DNA of 64,000 nucleotides from Batkoa obscura (taxonomy: Eukaryota; Entomophthoromycota; Entomophthoromycetes; Entomophthorales; Batkoaceae): assembly GCA_030770535.1 (NCBI GenBank), contig JASVEC010000003.1, forward strand, positions 1,736,001-1,800,000, written 5' to 3'. Under the pieces are notes generated by a model. That model made no database searches, was not told where the DNA came from, and was given only the letters and a program-made list of their open reading frames with translations. The stretch's first letter is position 1, and every line of letters starts with the position of its first letter. Of this stretch, positions 23,401 through 34,770 are shown piece by piece. The position numbers and the translations under genes were made by a program.

Positions 23401-26149
23401 CAAGTGAAGTAACTGATTATGTTATAAGAAGAATGATTATGTTAACAGGATCAATTTATGCACATCATGACCCAACAATTGGATTAGATAAATCAATAGA
23501 AAATGAAGATATTGCAAGTCAACCAAGGGCATTATCAATCAATCGAATACAACAAGTAGATAATCAAATATTATCCGATTTAAGTTTATCTCTAGGACAA
23601 TCTTATAAATCACAAATAATCACTATATTTTTAATGAATATATTTAATGAAATGCCAAAGTCTTTATTTAATGGTTGGTGGGATATGTTAGATATTATAA
23701 GAAATTTTATTGATTCCTTTTTATTATCAACGAATACAATTAAAATACCTGATTTAGAAATTAAAGATGAATTTACTAATAGTTTTACTCAAATTCCATT
23801 TAAACCTCAATTAAATTCACAATTAAGAAATTTAAATAGAAGACAATTAAATTCATCTTTATCTGATAATAACAGTAATCAACATAATAATAATAATAAT
23901 AATAATAGTTATTTTAATGAACATTACAATAACAATGAAGATAAAAAATCAGATATTATATTAACAGAAGGTAATAATGGATTATTTTCAACTTTATCAT
24001 CTTATTTAGGTTATTCCAATCAATATCCTGATTTAATTTGGGATTTATCACCACAAGTATTATTTTCTCATTTAGAATCTGTTAAAAAAATAGTACCAAT
24101 TTGTAATTTTGAAGATGCTTTAGATATTTTAACTAAAATTGATGAAGATAATTTTGAAACTATATTAAAGAGAATTATGATTGTTGTTAAAGTTCAACAT
24201 GCTGTTACTGAAGAAGGAAATAATGAAGAATTGATTAATAATAATAATAAAGAAAATATGGAGAGAGAAGTAGATAATGAATTATCTACTCTAACTTCAA
24301 CAGCAGCTTCAATGATACATCATCGACCAGATACACCAAATTCAATAAATTCAATAAAAACTAATAATAATAATAATAATTCAAAAAGAGTGGATAAATA
24401 CTTTCCATCCACAGCCTTTTTCTTTCATTGGATTGTTCATGCCACAGCTTTAAGAGAAGATTCCAATAACTATTGGTCACTGGTTATCTCCTTCTTAGGT
24501 GATATCTTTTATCATGCAGATTTTTATCATCCTTATTTAATCAAAAGAGCGGTTATTGAAATATTATTGATATTAGTTCATTTCTTTAGATTAGATTCAA
24601 CAGTAAGTATTTTATAATTATGAGTTAACAACAATGTATTTAATAATAATTGTTCTTTTTTTTAGATTCATTATGATGATTCATGTTGTATTAAAATATT
24701 AGAAATTATTGCTTCTTTATCACCTACTGTTATTGAAATCGCAGCTCATCCATTATTAGCTGCATTTAAATTTATATCTTTAGCCAATGTAGATGTATTC
24801 AAGTAAGTATTAATATAATAATAGTTACAATTCATGTATTAATATTAAATAATAGAAATACTACTTATTGGACAACATGTTTACAAGTATTACAAGTAAC
24901 AGTGAATCAAGATGATACTTTACTAATTAAAGAATCATTTAATTTATTAAGAAATTTGGCATTAACTATGAAATTCGTACAAATTCAACATACTGATTTC
25001 TTAGTGTTAGTTAATTTATTAGTTGAGTTTTCCAACCCAGATCGCTTTGTATTATCTAGTGGAGATAATGTACAACCTATAATTGAACGTAGTTTATTAG
25101 CTATACAAGATTTAGCAACTTTAGTAGTTAGATGTAATCCACAAGAAAAAGGAATGACAAACTTAGATAATCGCTATTTTTTACCTCCATTAATAGGATT
25201 AAGTACATTAAGTAATCACCGACGTAAAGAAATCAGAAATCAATCCTTTTATTTATTAAAAAGATCAATAATGAGTCAAGAATTATTTAGTAATGAACAT
25301 CAACATACAATTAAAGAATGGGAACCTATATTTGAAAGAGTATTATTTCCATTAGCTGAAAAAAGTTTAGAAGTTAATGTAAAGAGAAAATTGTATGATG
25401 GAGATGAATCGGTGGAAGATAGAAGAAGTAGAGTGACTTCATTGATTGCTTCTTTATTTTTACATTTCATTAGTACTTGTTTATTGAAGAATGAGAATGG
25501 AGAGGATGGGGAGAATAACAATGAGTTGACTGAGGAGATATATACAAATTTTACACCTTTGTGGATGCAAGTCATTGATTTTTTATTAAGATTAGTTAAA
25601 CATCCAGAAAATGAATCATTATATTTAGAAGCTATAATGGAAAATTTAAAAAATTTATTATTAGTTTTAATGTCAACAAATTTATTATTACCACCTAATA
25701 GTATTGAAGGAGAGGGTGAAAAGAAAGGAGAGATGTTAGAGGGATTAGAAGATAAAAGACAAAAGATGTCAACCCATACTTGGAATTTGATTATGGAATC
25801 GTTACCAATTGTGGTGGAACAATTGTTTCCAAAAAAGAATACACCGCCATTAGCAAAGGTAGAAGAAGTTCCAAAAGAGAGCAATGAAAGTGAAATTAAA
25901 CCTGAAATTATTGTGGATCCAGTTCCTGCCAAAGAAGTTATTTCAGAGGCTATGAATGATAAAAAGGAAGTAGATAATATTCAAGAAGTTAAGTTGGAAG
26001 AAAAGAAAAAAATTAAAGTACCGGAATTAAATATAGAAAGCAGTGATAATAAGAATGAAGAGAATAACAAAGGTATTAAAATAGAAAAAGAAGATAGTAA
26101 TTCAGGTATTGAAGTATCACCTTCTGCTTTAGCTTATGGGTATCTTTAG
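20452..26149 (+). CDS. Gea/GBF1-type Sec7-domain Arf guanine-nucleotide exchange factor
   Basis: Eight exons (20452-21000, 21051-21108, 21166-22238, 22302-22964, 23043-23244, 23314-24602, 24666-24802, 24856-26149) join in frame to give 1754 aa. The DCB region spans exons 2-3 (IDLRLLVNQAK and LALLTPFMDIIK). The Sec7 domain covers about residues 584-790, with the catalytic Glu finger in FRLPGEAQ (Glu706). The NTDLHN, NLRGVN and EIVMPEEQNG motifs place it with GBF1/Gea1/Gea2 rather than BIG/Sec7p. The remainder fits the HDS repeats, with Asn-rich low-complexity inserts and a Glu/Lys-rich tail. It activates Arf1 at the early Golgi to recruit COPI. I start at ATG 20452, because the frame further upstream begins with TTG. 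The 3' end is about 120 bp from the convergent methyltransferase gene. Confidence 0.93.
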
Positions 26150-26269
26150 AGTAAGGGATAAGAAGATTGTGATGAAAATGAGTTTTAATTTTGTTTTATA
26201 TAAGAGATTAAAGTATAAGTTTTTATTTTTTTAAAATATTTTTGGTTTATATTGTTTTTATTTTTATTT

Positions 26270-27333
26270 TTATGACTTATAAATTTTATAAATAAAAACA
26301 ATATCTGGTTTTCTATAAAATGGATGATGATATTTAAAATCAATTAAATTATAAGTTAAATTCAATTGTTTTAAAGTTGAAAATAATAATAAATCCACTT
26401 TTTTACCTCGAGGTTGATAACATAATAACATCAAATTTTCATTAGGATAAAGTAAATCTATTAAATAAATAATAATAATAATATAAAATATAAAATATAA
26501 AATATAAAATATAATTAATTTACCATTAATAACTTTACATAAAGGCACGACCAGTTCATCTACCCAAATAACATCTGCAGCAACAATTAAATCAAACTTT
26601 TTTAATAATCTATTGTTCACTTCTTCATCTTTAGTTCTATTTGATTTAATATTAATCAACTTGATCTAAACTTTTACTTTCTATATTTCAAAATTTACCC
26701 TTTTAACCAATCCAATTCTATTATTGCTTCAATATTATTTTGAATCATTTCATTTTGTTTGATATTAAGTTTTAATTTATTTAAAGCAAACTGAACATCA
26801 GAAAGGATGACTTTAGCTTGTAAATGGGCACAAGCTAGACCAAGGATGCCTTGACCAGAACCCTAAAAAACGATAAATTAAAAGAATGAATAAAAAGGAA
26901 GTCATTAATAAAATAAACTAAAATAAACTAAAATAAACTCAATAATTACCAATTCCAATATTCTTAGATTTTTCAAACATAAATTCCCTTCTTCTACTTG
27001 ATATTCTAAATATTTGGATAATACAATACACTATATATATATAAAGAACAATATTAATAAAACTCAAAATAAATAATATTCTTATTCAATAAAACTTACC
27101 CCATCCCAAATAGTATTGGCTGTAGCTTCTGTATGAGAAATAATGTTATCATTATTACGCTTTTCTTCAATAATTGAGTGTTTTTCTTTTGATATTATTC
27201 TATTTTCTTTTTGAACTAAATAAATTGGCTTTCCAGCTATTGTAAATGAGTTGGAAAGTGTCGAATTTGTCGAAGAAGCTACTGGCTTTTCAAATGAATG
27301 TTCAGGCCAACTGGGACCAGTGATTAAGAGCAT
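26270..27333 (-). CDS. METTL21-type protein lysine methyltransferase
   Basis: Five exons (27100-27333, 26950-27030, 26699-26862, 26524-26636, 26270-26457) join in frame to 259 aa. Motif I of the class I SAM-dependent fold is created by splicing (ILELGSGQGILGLACA). It is followed by an acidic strand end (VILSDVQ), a DW motif and the family signature AADVIWVDELV. This pattern belongs to Methyltransf_16 (METTL21/EFM) enzymes, which methylate lysines of elongation factors and chaperones. The N-terminal 75 residues are less conserved. The exon 3/4 junction was chosen because nearer AG sites put a stop in frame. The start ATG at 27333 was preferred to an upstream TTG. The target protein cannot be predicted. 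Confidence 0.85.
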
Positions 27334-27744
27334 CTTCGGATTTTTATGTGATGATTCTATATACAAATTATTTTGAATAATGATCTATATATTGTTATAT
27401 TTTATTTTATTTTATTTTATGAATATTAAATTGGTAATTATCAGGTGATATATTGAAGCTTTGACTAGATAAGATAAACTAAATTATTAATATTATTATC
27501 TAATCAATAATAATAATAATAAATTCAAAGTATAAAAATTAGATTCTTTTATTTATTTTTTAATTTTAAAATTGATAAGCCAAAGTTTTAAAACCAACTA
27601 AAATTGAGTCATTAAATCCTTATTCTTATCAAAAATATAAAACATCAAAGTTTAATCAAATAAGTGGAATCTTTTCTTAAAAATTGATTTGGATTCTTAT
27701 TATAATTTCAAATACAAACTCAAAATATATATCAACAAAACAAA
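27334..27744. promoter_or_regulatory. Divergent promoter region, methyltransferase and aspartokinase genes
   Basis: About 410 bp lie between two start codons on opposite strands. It is very AT-rich, with AAT-type simple repeats near 27500. No recognisable operator (such as a Gcn4-type TGACTC) was found. Confidence 0.4.
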
Positions 27745-29563
27745 ATGGACAACTCAACTTCATCATGGCTCATTAATAAATTTGGTGGTATAAGTGTAGG
27801 CTGTTATTTGCTCAATATACCATCCATCATTCAAAATCAATTAACTAAAGGTTATAAAGTAGCTTTAGTATGTAGTGCACGTTCTAATATACCACATAAA
27901 ACAAAAGCTATTACTTCTAGGTAAAGAATAGAATAATAATTATAATAGAATAATAATTTATATAAAATAATATTTAAATTTAAACTTAAACTTAAATTAT
28001 TAATATAATTTTATTATACAGATTATTAAAATTAATGTCCACTGGTGAAGGTAGAACTAATGATATTATCACTCTTGAAGCCAATGCCATCATAGATGAA
28101 CATATTCAAGAATTAAAATCCGTTATAACTAACTCGAAAATTCTCGAACCTGCCTTACTACAAATTGTTGAGGAACATAAACGTTTATTATTCCTCCTTG
28201 AAGCTTTACAAGTAATAGGAGAGACATCACATTCTTCATTGGATTTAATAGTATCTATTGGTGAAAAATTAGCTTGTATAATCATAGTAGCACTATTAAA
28301 ACAAAATAATATAAATGTAGAATATTTGGATTTATCAAAAAAATTAATAACAGAATTAAAAGATGGAGATTACGATGGTATTGTTGAAAATTTAAAATTA
28401 ACAGTGAACAAAGAGATTTCAAAAGATTGTAAGGTTTTAGTATTGACTGGTAAGTTAATTGATTATTTTAATTAATTATTATTAATAACTTTTCCTTTTT
28501 CATAGGCTTCATGGGTCCCTTCCCTTGCGGCCTATTAAACACGGTTGGTCGTGGATACTCTGATATTACAGCCTCATGTTTAAGTGTTGCCTTAAAAGCA
28601 ACTGAATTAATTGTATGGAAACATATTGACGGAATTTATACTGCAGATCCAAGTATAGTCAAAGAATCTAAAATCTTACCATTTGTTACAATTGAAGAAG
28701 CATATGAATTAACTTATTATGGTACCGAAGCAGTACATCCAATGGCTATTGAAATAGCTAGTAAACAAGAGATTATAATTCGAATTTGTAATGTCAATGG
28801 AAAGGATCAAGAAATGAAAGGTACAACCATTGGACGAAAAAAAGTTGAAAATGAGAATAAAGTAATGGGATTAGCAACCGCTGTTTGTGTTAAAGAAGAA
28901 GTAATAGTGTTAAATGTACAATCTAATCGAAAATCTAGATCCTTTGATTTTTTAAAAAAGGTGTTTAAAATTTTAAATGATTATCAATTGATTGCAGATT
29001 TAGTATCTACATCTGAAGTTAATTTATCAATGGCTTTGTCTAAACCAGATGAAGAAAGGCTGACAAAGGCTGTGGATGAATTAAATCAAGTAGGATTTGT
29101 AAGTATTTTTTTTTAAAATTCTTTTTTTAAATGTTATATGATATTAATATTGAATTATTGCTTTAGGTTCAAGTCCTTAAAGATTTAGTAATTATTAGTT
29201 TAATTGGTGGTCAAATGAAACAACGACCTGGAGTAGCTAAAGCTTTTTTTAAAGCTTTATCAATGGCAGATATCCTTTTTTTGAAAAAAAAAATAATTTA
29301 ATTTATATTACTATATTATATTATCTATTTATCTTTAACTTTGAATTTTTTACGTGCTAATTTAGAAATGATATCTCAAGGTTCTTCTGAAATTAATATT
29401 TCAGGTGTTATTTCAAAAGCTAGTGTTCCACAAGCTTTAAATACCATTCATAAACAGTTATTATTGGGGGAGATGGAGAAATTGGAAGCTAAGGATGGTA
29501 GGATGTCTTTTTAATTTATTTTTGTGAGCTTTGAGGTATTGATTTTTTATAGGGGAGGAATAA
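27745..29563 (+). CDS. Aspartokinase
   Basis: Six exons (27745-27920, 28022-28449, 28506-29098, 29167-29269, 29354-29497, 29553-29563) join in frame to 484 aa. The kinase begins INKFGGISVG (canonical KFGGTSVG). Later it shows GRGYSDITA, VWKHIDGIYTADP and the ELTYYGTEAVHP block. Two ACT domains follow (from about residue 325), with EMISQGSSEINIS typical of the inhibitor-binding site. The enzyme phosphorylates aspartate in the first step to threonine, methionine and homoserine; fungal Hom3 is feedback-inhibited by threonine through these ACT domains. Thr to Ile in KFGG(I)SVG is a small deviation at the nucleotide-binding loop. The fourth intron (29270-29353) is of AT-AC type. The last exon is only 11 nt, so the exact C-terminus is the least certain part. 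Confidence 0.92.
29270..29353 (+). other. U12-type AT-AC spliceosomal intron in the aspartokinase gene
   Basis: No GT-AG pair restores the frame here. The sequence begins ATATCCTTTTT, an exact match to the minor-spliceosome 5' site, and ends in TTTTTTAC. A branch-like ATCTTTAAC (consensus TTCCTTAAC) lies with its A 15 nt before the 3' end, the spacing typical of U12 introns. Removing 84 nt joins ATGGCAG to GTGCTAATTTAGAAATG, giving MAGANLEMISQG, which agrees with aspartokinases. Confidence 0.85.
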
Positions 29564-29592
29564 ATTATGGAATATGGTAATTAACTGATTGT

Positions 29593-29779
29593 ATGGGAGC
29601 AACTTTAGATATTAAGTTAATAAATAAAGTAACTTAGATTAATAGATATTATTTATATTATTTATATTATTATTATTATTATTATTATATAGGCTAACTT
29701 TTTTGCCAAAGTCATTGACCATTATAATATAAGTGAACAGCTAACTGATGACCTTTGCGAATATGTCAATAAAGAATAA
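29593..29779 (+). CDS. Possible 40-aa microprotein or alternative 3' exon after aspartokinase
   Basis: Two segments (29593-29628 and 29693-29779) separated by a possible GTAACT...AG intron give 40 residues. The second exon reads ANFFAKVIDHYNISEQLTDD and continues to VNKE-stop, with a non-random, amphipathic composition unlike the surrounding AT-rich DNA. It begins 30 bp after the aspartokinase stop. It could be a separate small gene, an alternative last exon, or chance. Confidence 0.25.
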
Positions 29780-30583
29780 TATAATTTATTAACCAATGTG
29801 TGCTTTACTCTAACATGCTTGTAAAATAGTCTAAATACTAATGGATGTGAAATAAATTTTAACACTCTTTTAGTGATTAATTAATAACTTTACAGTTATT
29901 GGTATGAGATTTATAGCTTTAAACTAAATATATATTTATATTCCTTACTATTAGCTTACTAAAATGTAATATTAGTTTTTAACTTTTAGCTTCGAAGTTT
30001 CATTTTTGTTCCGGAACTCATGTTCATCCGTTATTTATCCTACTTTTTGACATATACTTTAATATTAATAATATAAGTAATTCTAAAACCTTTTGTTGAT
30101 TTATTTGCCACTTTCTTTCTCATCTACTTTTTGTCAAATTATAATCAATACAAAACTGGTACTTATTAAAGATCAAAAAGGTCTTTCAGTGTTCTTTTTT
30201 TTCCATCAATATGTAAAATTATGTCTTGGAAACCATTTTTGAACTGTGTCTCAGTTCCTCTTAAATAGATTTAGACAAAAAATCATATTCTTGACTTCAT
30301 CTATTCAATAGATTTTGAATTTGATCTTACATGATGAAATCATAACTGATTAGTATTATTTTATCATTATTATAATGATACTTTATAATAAATTTAGAGG
30401 CTTATTAGCATTATATCATTTTTTATTTAAGTTATTATTTCAATTTCAATAACTTATGTCCCTAATTTACCAAATATAGAAATATCCCTTATTTTAATAA
30501 TCAAGGCTAAAATTTTATTCACTTTTTAAACAAAAAATAAAAGATAAAAGGTAAAAGATGAATATAAATAGATTCAACATAAA
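29780..30583. other. Intergenic region, nothing recognised
   Basis: About 800 bp of AT-rich DNA between the aspartokinase locus and the 3' end of the leucine-rich repeat gene. No frame or repeat of note was seen. Confidence 0.5.
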
Positions 30584-32206
30584 CTAATCGAAAGTATAAG
30601 TTAAAGCGGAGTGGTAAACAGGGATAGGGTAATAATTGAATTCATTTCCAAACACAAACTTTAAATAATTTAATTTAGTCACTTTTTCATTCAACTTAGT
30701 TTTATCCATCCCAAACTTCAAGATTTGATGACATTGTCTAGAGGATAATACCCTTCTCTTATCTGCTCCAATTGCAATATACTCTAAAATTTCATTACTA
30801 AACTCCATTCCACTCTTTTTACTACATAATAATAAACGTACAAGGGTTAACATTTCAAGGGCAGAAGCAACCTTTTCTTTATAAAATATAAAGTTGCTAA
30901 TTAAAATGGATTGAATTTCCGAATAAATACTTTCCCAACCTTCAAAATCATAGTTAATATTCAATACTTTTAATTGTTGATTATGAAATAAGCTACTAAT
31001 TAAATTACTGTAAATAGTATGATTTTGTATATTATTATCTTTTAAATCAATATGTTGCAATGTTTTATTAACACTCATAGCTTGTAACATGCTACTTATA
31101 CCTTGATTTCCTAAATTATTATTATTTAATAACAACTCTTGGATCCCTTGATTCCCTTTTAATCCTTCTGAAAGAACGACACCTCCATTACTATTAATCA
31201 TATTATTAGATAGATCAAGTTGGCTTAAATTATGATTCTTTAATAAAGCTGCTTTTAATGGAATACAAGAATCTTCACTCAATCGATTTTGAGCTAACTT
31301 TAAGCAATGAAGGGTTTTGTTATCTTTCAATATAGAATACAAATGGTGGACTCCAAGATCCCCGATATTATTGTAATTGAGATTCAAATATTTTATTGAA
31401 GAATTGAGTTCTAAACAAGAAGCTAATCTCTCACATCCTCTTGGTCCAATATTGTTACCCTCTAAATTTAAATAAGCAAGGGTGTGATTGAATATTAGAG
31501 TCTGATATAGTATGTCGGTTCCGTTAGCCCCAATTAAATTATGACTTAAGTTTAATTCTTGAATTGTATTATTGTTATGTAAGATGGGAGCAATATTTTT
31601 GAAGGAATCATTATCAATGGAACAATTGGATAAACTTAATGCTTTCAAGCCCAAGTTTTTTGGAAAATAAGTAGCAAATGCCTTACAAAAGGATTTATCT
31701 AAACCAATATTTTCAATTAGAATGGTGGACAATTGACTTGCTTTATTTCGTTGAAGAGACTCAAAGAAGGGCTGTACAATTCTTCTATCGAGTTTAATCT
31801 GTTTTAACACTAATTTATTGAGTGATTTTGATTTAGCTATGGAAAGGATAATATGATTCAACGAATTAAAATCAATAGAGATATTATTTAATATTAATGA
31901 GTTGACACCTAAGCTCGGAGATTGAATAATTTTAGTTAATACTTTGCTCATCACATGATTTAAAGTACGATTGTTTAATATAAACTTATCAAGGTGATTA
32001 CCAGAGTTATTGTTGCCAAAATAGACATTTAAATCTTTGATGTCATTCTCATTTAAACTAGTCAAATCACCATCCATAATAGCACGCATTGTTTGACCAC
32101 TACGTAAGTAACTGTTCACTAATTTTTCATTCCTAACTTCTCTACTTGCTTTTCTCTTGTGACCATTGATACGATAACTGTTAACGATAGCATTTGATTG
32201 TATCAT
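30584..32206 (-). CDS. Leucine-rich repeat protein of the RNase-inhibitor type
   Basis: Intronless, 540 aa. From about residue 95 to 405 the protein consists of repeats with the pattern LxxLxLxxNxIGxxGxxxL, for example IQELNLSHNLIGANGTDIL, AYLNLEGNNIGPRGCERL and QELLLNNNNLGNQGISSML. These 28-residue-type repeats match the cysteine-free ribonuclease-inhibitor (RI) class also found in RanGAP and NLR proteins. The RanGAP catalytic arginine region was not recognised, so I do not call it RanGAP. The C-terminal 120 residues form a separate helical region. There is no signal peptide or membrane segment. It is probably an intracellular protein-interaction scaffold. Confidence 0.75.
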   Translation of the reverse strand: MIQSNAIVNSYRINGHKRKASREVRNEKLVNSYLRSGQTMRAIMDGDLTSLNENDIKDLNVYFGNNNSGNHLDKFILNNRTLNHVMSKVLTKIIQSPSLGVNSLILNNISIDFNSLNHIILSIAKSKSLNKLVLKQIKLDRRIVQPFFESLQRNKASQLSTILIENIGLDKSFCKAFATYFPKNLGLKALSLSNCSIDNDSFKNIAPILHNNNTIQELNLSHNLIGANGTDILYQTLIFNHTLAYLNLEGNNIGPRGCERLASCLELNSSIKYLNLNYNNIGDLGVHHLYSILKDNKTLHCLKLAQNRLSEDSCIPLKAALLKNHNLSQLDLSNNMINSNGGVVLSEGLKGNQGIQELLLNNNNLGNQGISSMLQAMSVNKTLQHIDLKDNNIQNHTIYSNLISSLFHNQQLKVLNINYDFEGWESIYSEIQSILISNFIFYKEKVASALEMLTLVRLLLCSKKSGMEFSNEILEYIAIGADKRRVLSSRQCHQILKFGMDKTKLNEKVTKLNYLKFVFGNEFNYYPIPVYHSALTYTFD

Positions 32207-33065
32207 TATAAAATAAAATTAAAAACTATCTTTTGATGCTTTTTATAAATTAAAAATTAATAGTCATTCTTCTTAAAGATGCTTATTTATAGTTTTTTCT
32301 GTAATTTCTATTCTGTCCAATGAATTTATGAGGTCATTAGATCTAAATTTTCATGCTTTTTGTTGTGTGGTTGTTGAAGTTTGTAGCCAATGATAAAAAT
32401 GTTACTGAATCAAACTACTTTATTTTTACTTAATCTTGGTTGTCGCTTAAACCCTGTTATTTCTGTACTTCAGGTTTGCATTTAATAAAATTGATGTTTA
32501 AATAATTTATTGTTATTACTAATATTAGTAATAAATTTTAATGAAAAACATAATATATTGCCCATATTTATTCTATATCCTTAATCTATCAAAATGATTT
32601 TAATTTAATATATTAGTTCCATTTTAACATTATCAGTTTAATCTTAAAAGAATTCTTAATAAATATTTTATTGTAATAACGCGTCCCCAGATCCCCTTTT
32701 AATAGTCCTTTTATTTTATTAAAAGTAGGCAAATGTATCCCTTTAGCTTAATTACAGAGAAGCAGAAATTTAATATTATAAAGTAGGTGATCTTATAGGT
32801 GGTGTGCTTAATAGCTTGGGTTTAAAATTAAGTTTATACAAGTGTGATATTATATAATAATAAAAGAATGTTTGTAAATCGGAGTTATTAATCTGATGTT
32901 AAATTTGAATGTTTGGAAAGGAACAAAAGAACAAAAGACAAGAAAAAATTAAGTTTCTAGAATAACTAGATTAGAGGAGAGGTTCTTGGTCCTAATATTA
33001 AGTTTTTTGGGAATTTTTATTTTAATAAAAATAAGGAATTTTATAAGTTGATCCTTTTTAAATAT

Positions 33066-33185
33066 CAGATTTGATCAATAAGTTGAGGCGCGGACAAATA
33101 AAATAAAACACCATACTTTGAAATTTAAGCAAACGCCATACCAAAAACTATAATTCTTTTATAAAAAATTTCTTGATCAAATCTG
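33066..33185. repeat. Short inverted repeat, 13-bp arms
   Basis: CAGATTTGATCAA at 33066-33078 is perfectly complementary to TTGATCAAATCTG at 33173-33185, enclosing about 95 bp. It may be a relic of a small transposable element or chance. Confidence 0.35.
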
Positions 33186-34468
33186 GTTTTTTGTTAAACT
33201 CGGGACATTAAAACTGTTTTTTCACATTAAAAGCCATTCGCTAAGCATCTGATATTTGGAACTGTTAATTAGTAATACTTATTTATCAACAGTTAACATT
33301 TAAAAATAAATATATATAATGCTTTATAAGTTTATAATAAATATATTAAAATTTACTTAAAATATAAGCTAGATTAAATCCAAGCTCAATCTACTCTAGA
33401 TTTATAAGGTTTTTCATGAGTTCTTATATATTTTTTGAGCAACATTGAAAAAAGTTTGATACATTAGAATTATAAAATTAATTGCAAATTGTTTGAATCT
33501 GTTTCTTAAACTTAATAATGATCTATAAATTTAAGTCTAAGTATTTTGGTGAATGCAAATTCATTAATTCAATATTGCTTAAAAAAATATAAAAGAGTTT
33601 ATGAAAAACCCTATATTGAAAAGGTTATAAAGGAAGCGTAAATATTAGTAAATTAAATCCTTACTTGCCTTTGAAATAAGCCATGTGAATTTTGCAAACT
33701 GAAGCCTAAATCAAGAAAAATAATCTTTCTACAATTCAACCGAATTCTTAAACTTCATATATATGAAAAATACTTAAGCAAAATGGCCTATTATAAACTA
33801 TAATGAAAAAATAGAAGCTTTTTATGCATTGGAAATTAAAAATATTTTCCACAAAGAAGCCCCTGTGATTTTGCCTGCCCCTTCAGAGTTTTCAAAAAGA
33901 ATCGAAGCTTGAGAAAAGAGAATGAATACTGAAAAATGTTAAGCCAAATTTCAAACTATTAACTGCAAAAATCCAATTACAATTAATTTAATTAAATATG
34001 ACATAAGTATTTTCAATTTTGTAATTGTTAGATGTGAAAATAAAAAAATTGTTATGATTAAACTTAAGTACAAAATTGAAAATGTTTACATTATATTTAA
34101 ATCAAATCAGCAGTAGCTTTTTAATCAAAATTATATTATTTTCTATAAAAGTATAGCTTTTGAGTTGTAGTTCTGCAATTTCTTCCAATATGTTTTCACC
34201 ATAAGCTGGGAATTCAGTGAATAAAAATGATTGAATAATTGAACTAATAACTTTGGTGGAAGTTTGTATAATTATTGACTCAGTTTTATTTACTAATGTC
34301 CCACATAATAATGAAAATATATTTGATAAAGATATACTCTGATATCCCTATGCTTTTTTTAATATTTAGCTACCTTAATATTTTAAAATTATTTATTAAC
34401 AAAAGACATTGTATACAAAACAACTAAATTTATAAAACTTCAAGTAAATAGTTAATGTAGTTAGTTTT

Positions 34469-34613
34469 ATCTCTTTTGTGAACTACTCAACTGCTCACTT
34501 AAGAGTAAACTTTGATTAAATTCAATCGAAATAAAAGTATCAGGCATTAAAATAAAAAGTAATACAACTAATTTAACTACAAAAATTGCCCCTAAATAGT
34601 TCACAAAAGAGAT
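34469..34613. repeat. Inverted-repeat element with perfect 17-bp arms (145 bp)
   Basis: ATCTCTTTTGTGAACTA at 34469-34485 is perfectly complementary to TAGTTCACAAAAGAGAT at 34597-34613. No clear target-site duplication was found, and no second copy was noticed in the window. It could be a different small TIR element from the TA-flanked MITE family. Confidence 0.45.
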
Positions 34614-34770
34614 GAAATAGCTGCAAATAGAAACTTAGACTTAATGGCTGATCACGTCAATCAAAGAAAAGTATATTTTATTTATTGTATATTCTATACT
34701 ATGGCTGATAATTTAATATAAATATAAGCTTAAAATCCGAAAATCAGAGAAAAATAATAAACACGTCTAC

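Larger units (their letters stand above)
32207..34770. other. Long AT-rich intergenic region with two small inverted repeats
   Basis: No gene was recognised in 2.6 kb. Two short inverted-repeat structures are listed separately (33066-33185 and 34469-34613). Confidence 0.5.

Noticed and set aside
25300-25932. Long minus-strand frame of 210 codons opposite the Arf-GEF C-terminus
   Set aside because: It is the antisense of a Glu/Lys/Asn-rich coding tail and gives a low-complexity Ser/Phe-rich product with no domain.
30584-32206. Calling the LRR protein RanGAP
   Set aside because: The repeat class fits, but the RanGAP catalytic arginine context and acidic C-terminus were not seen.
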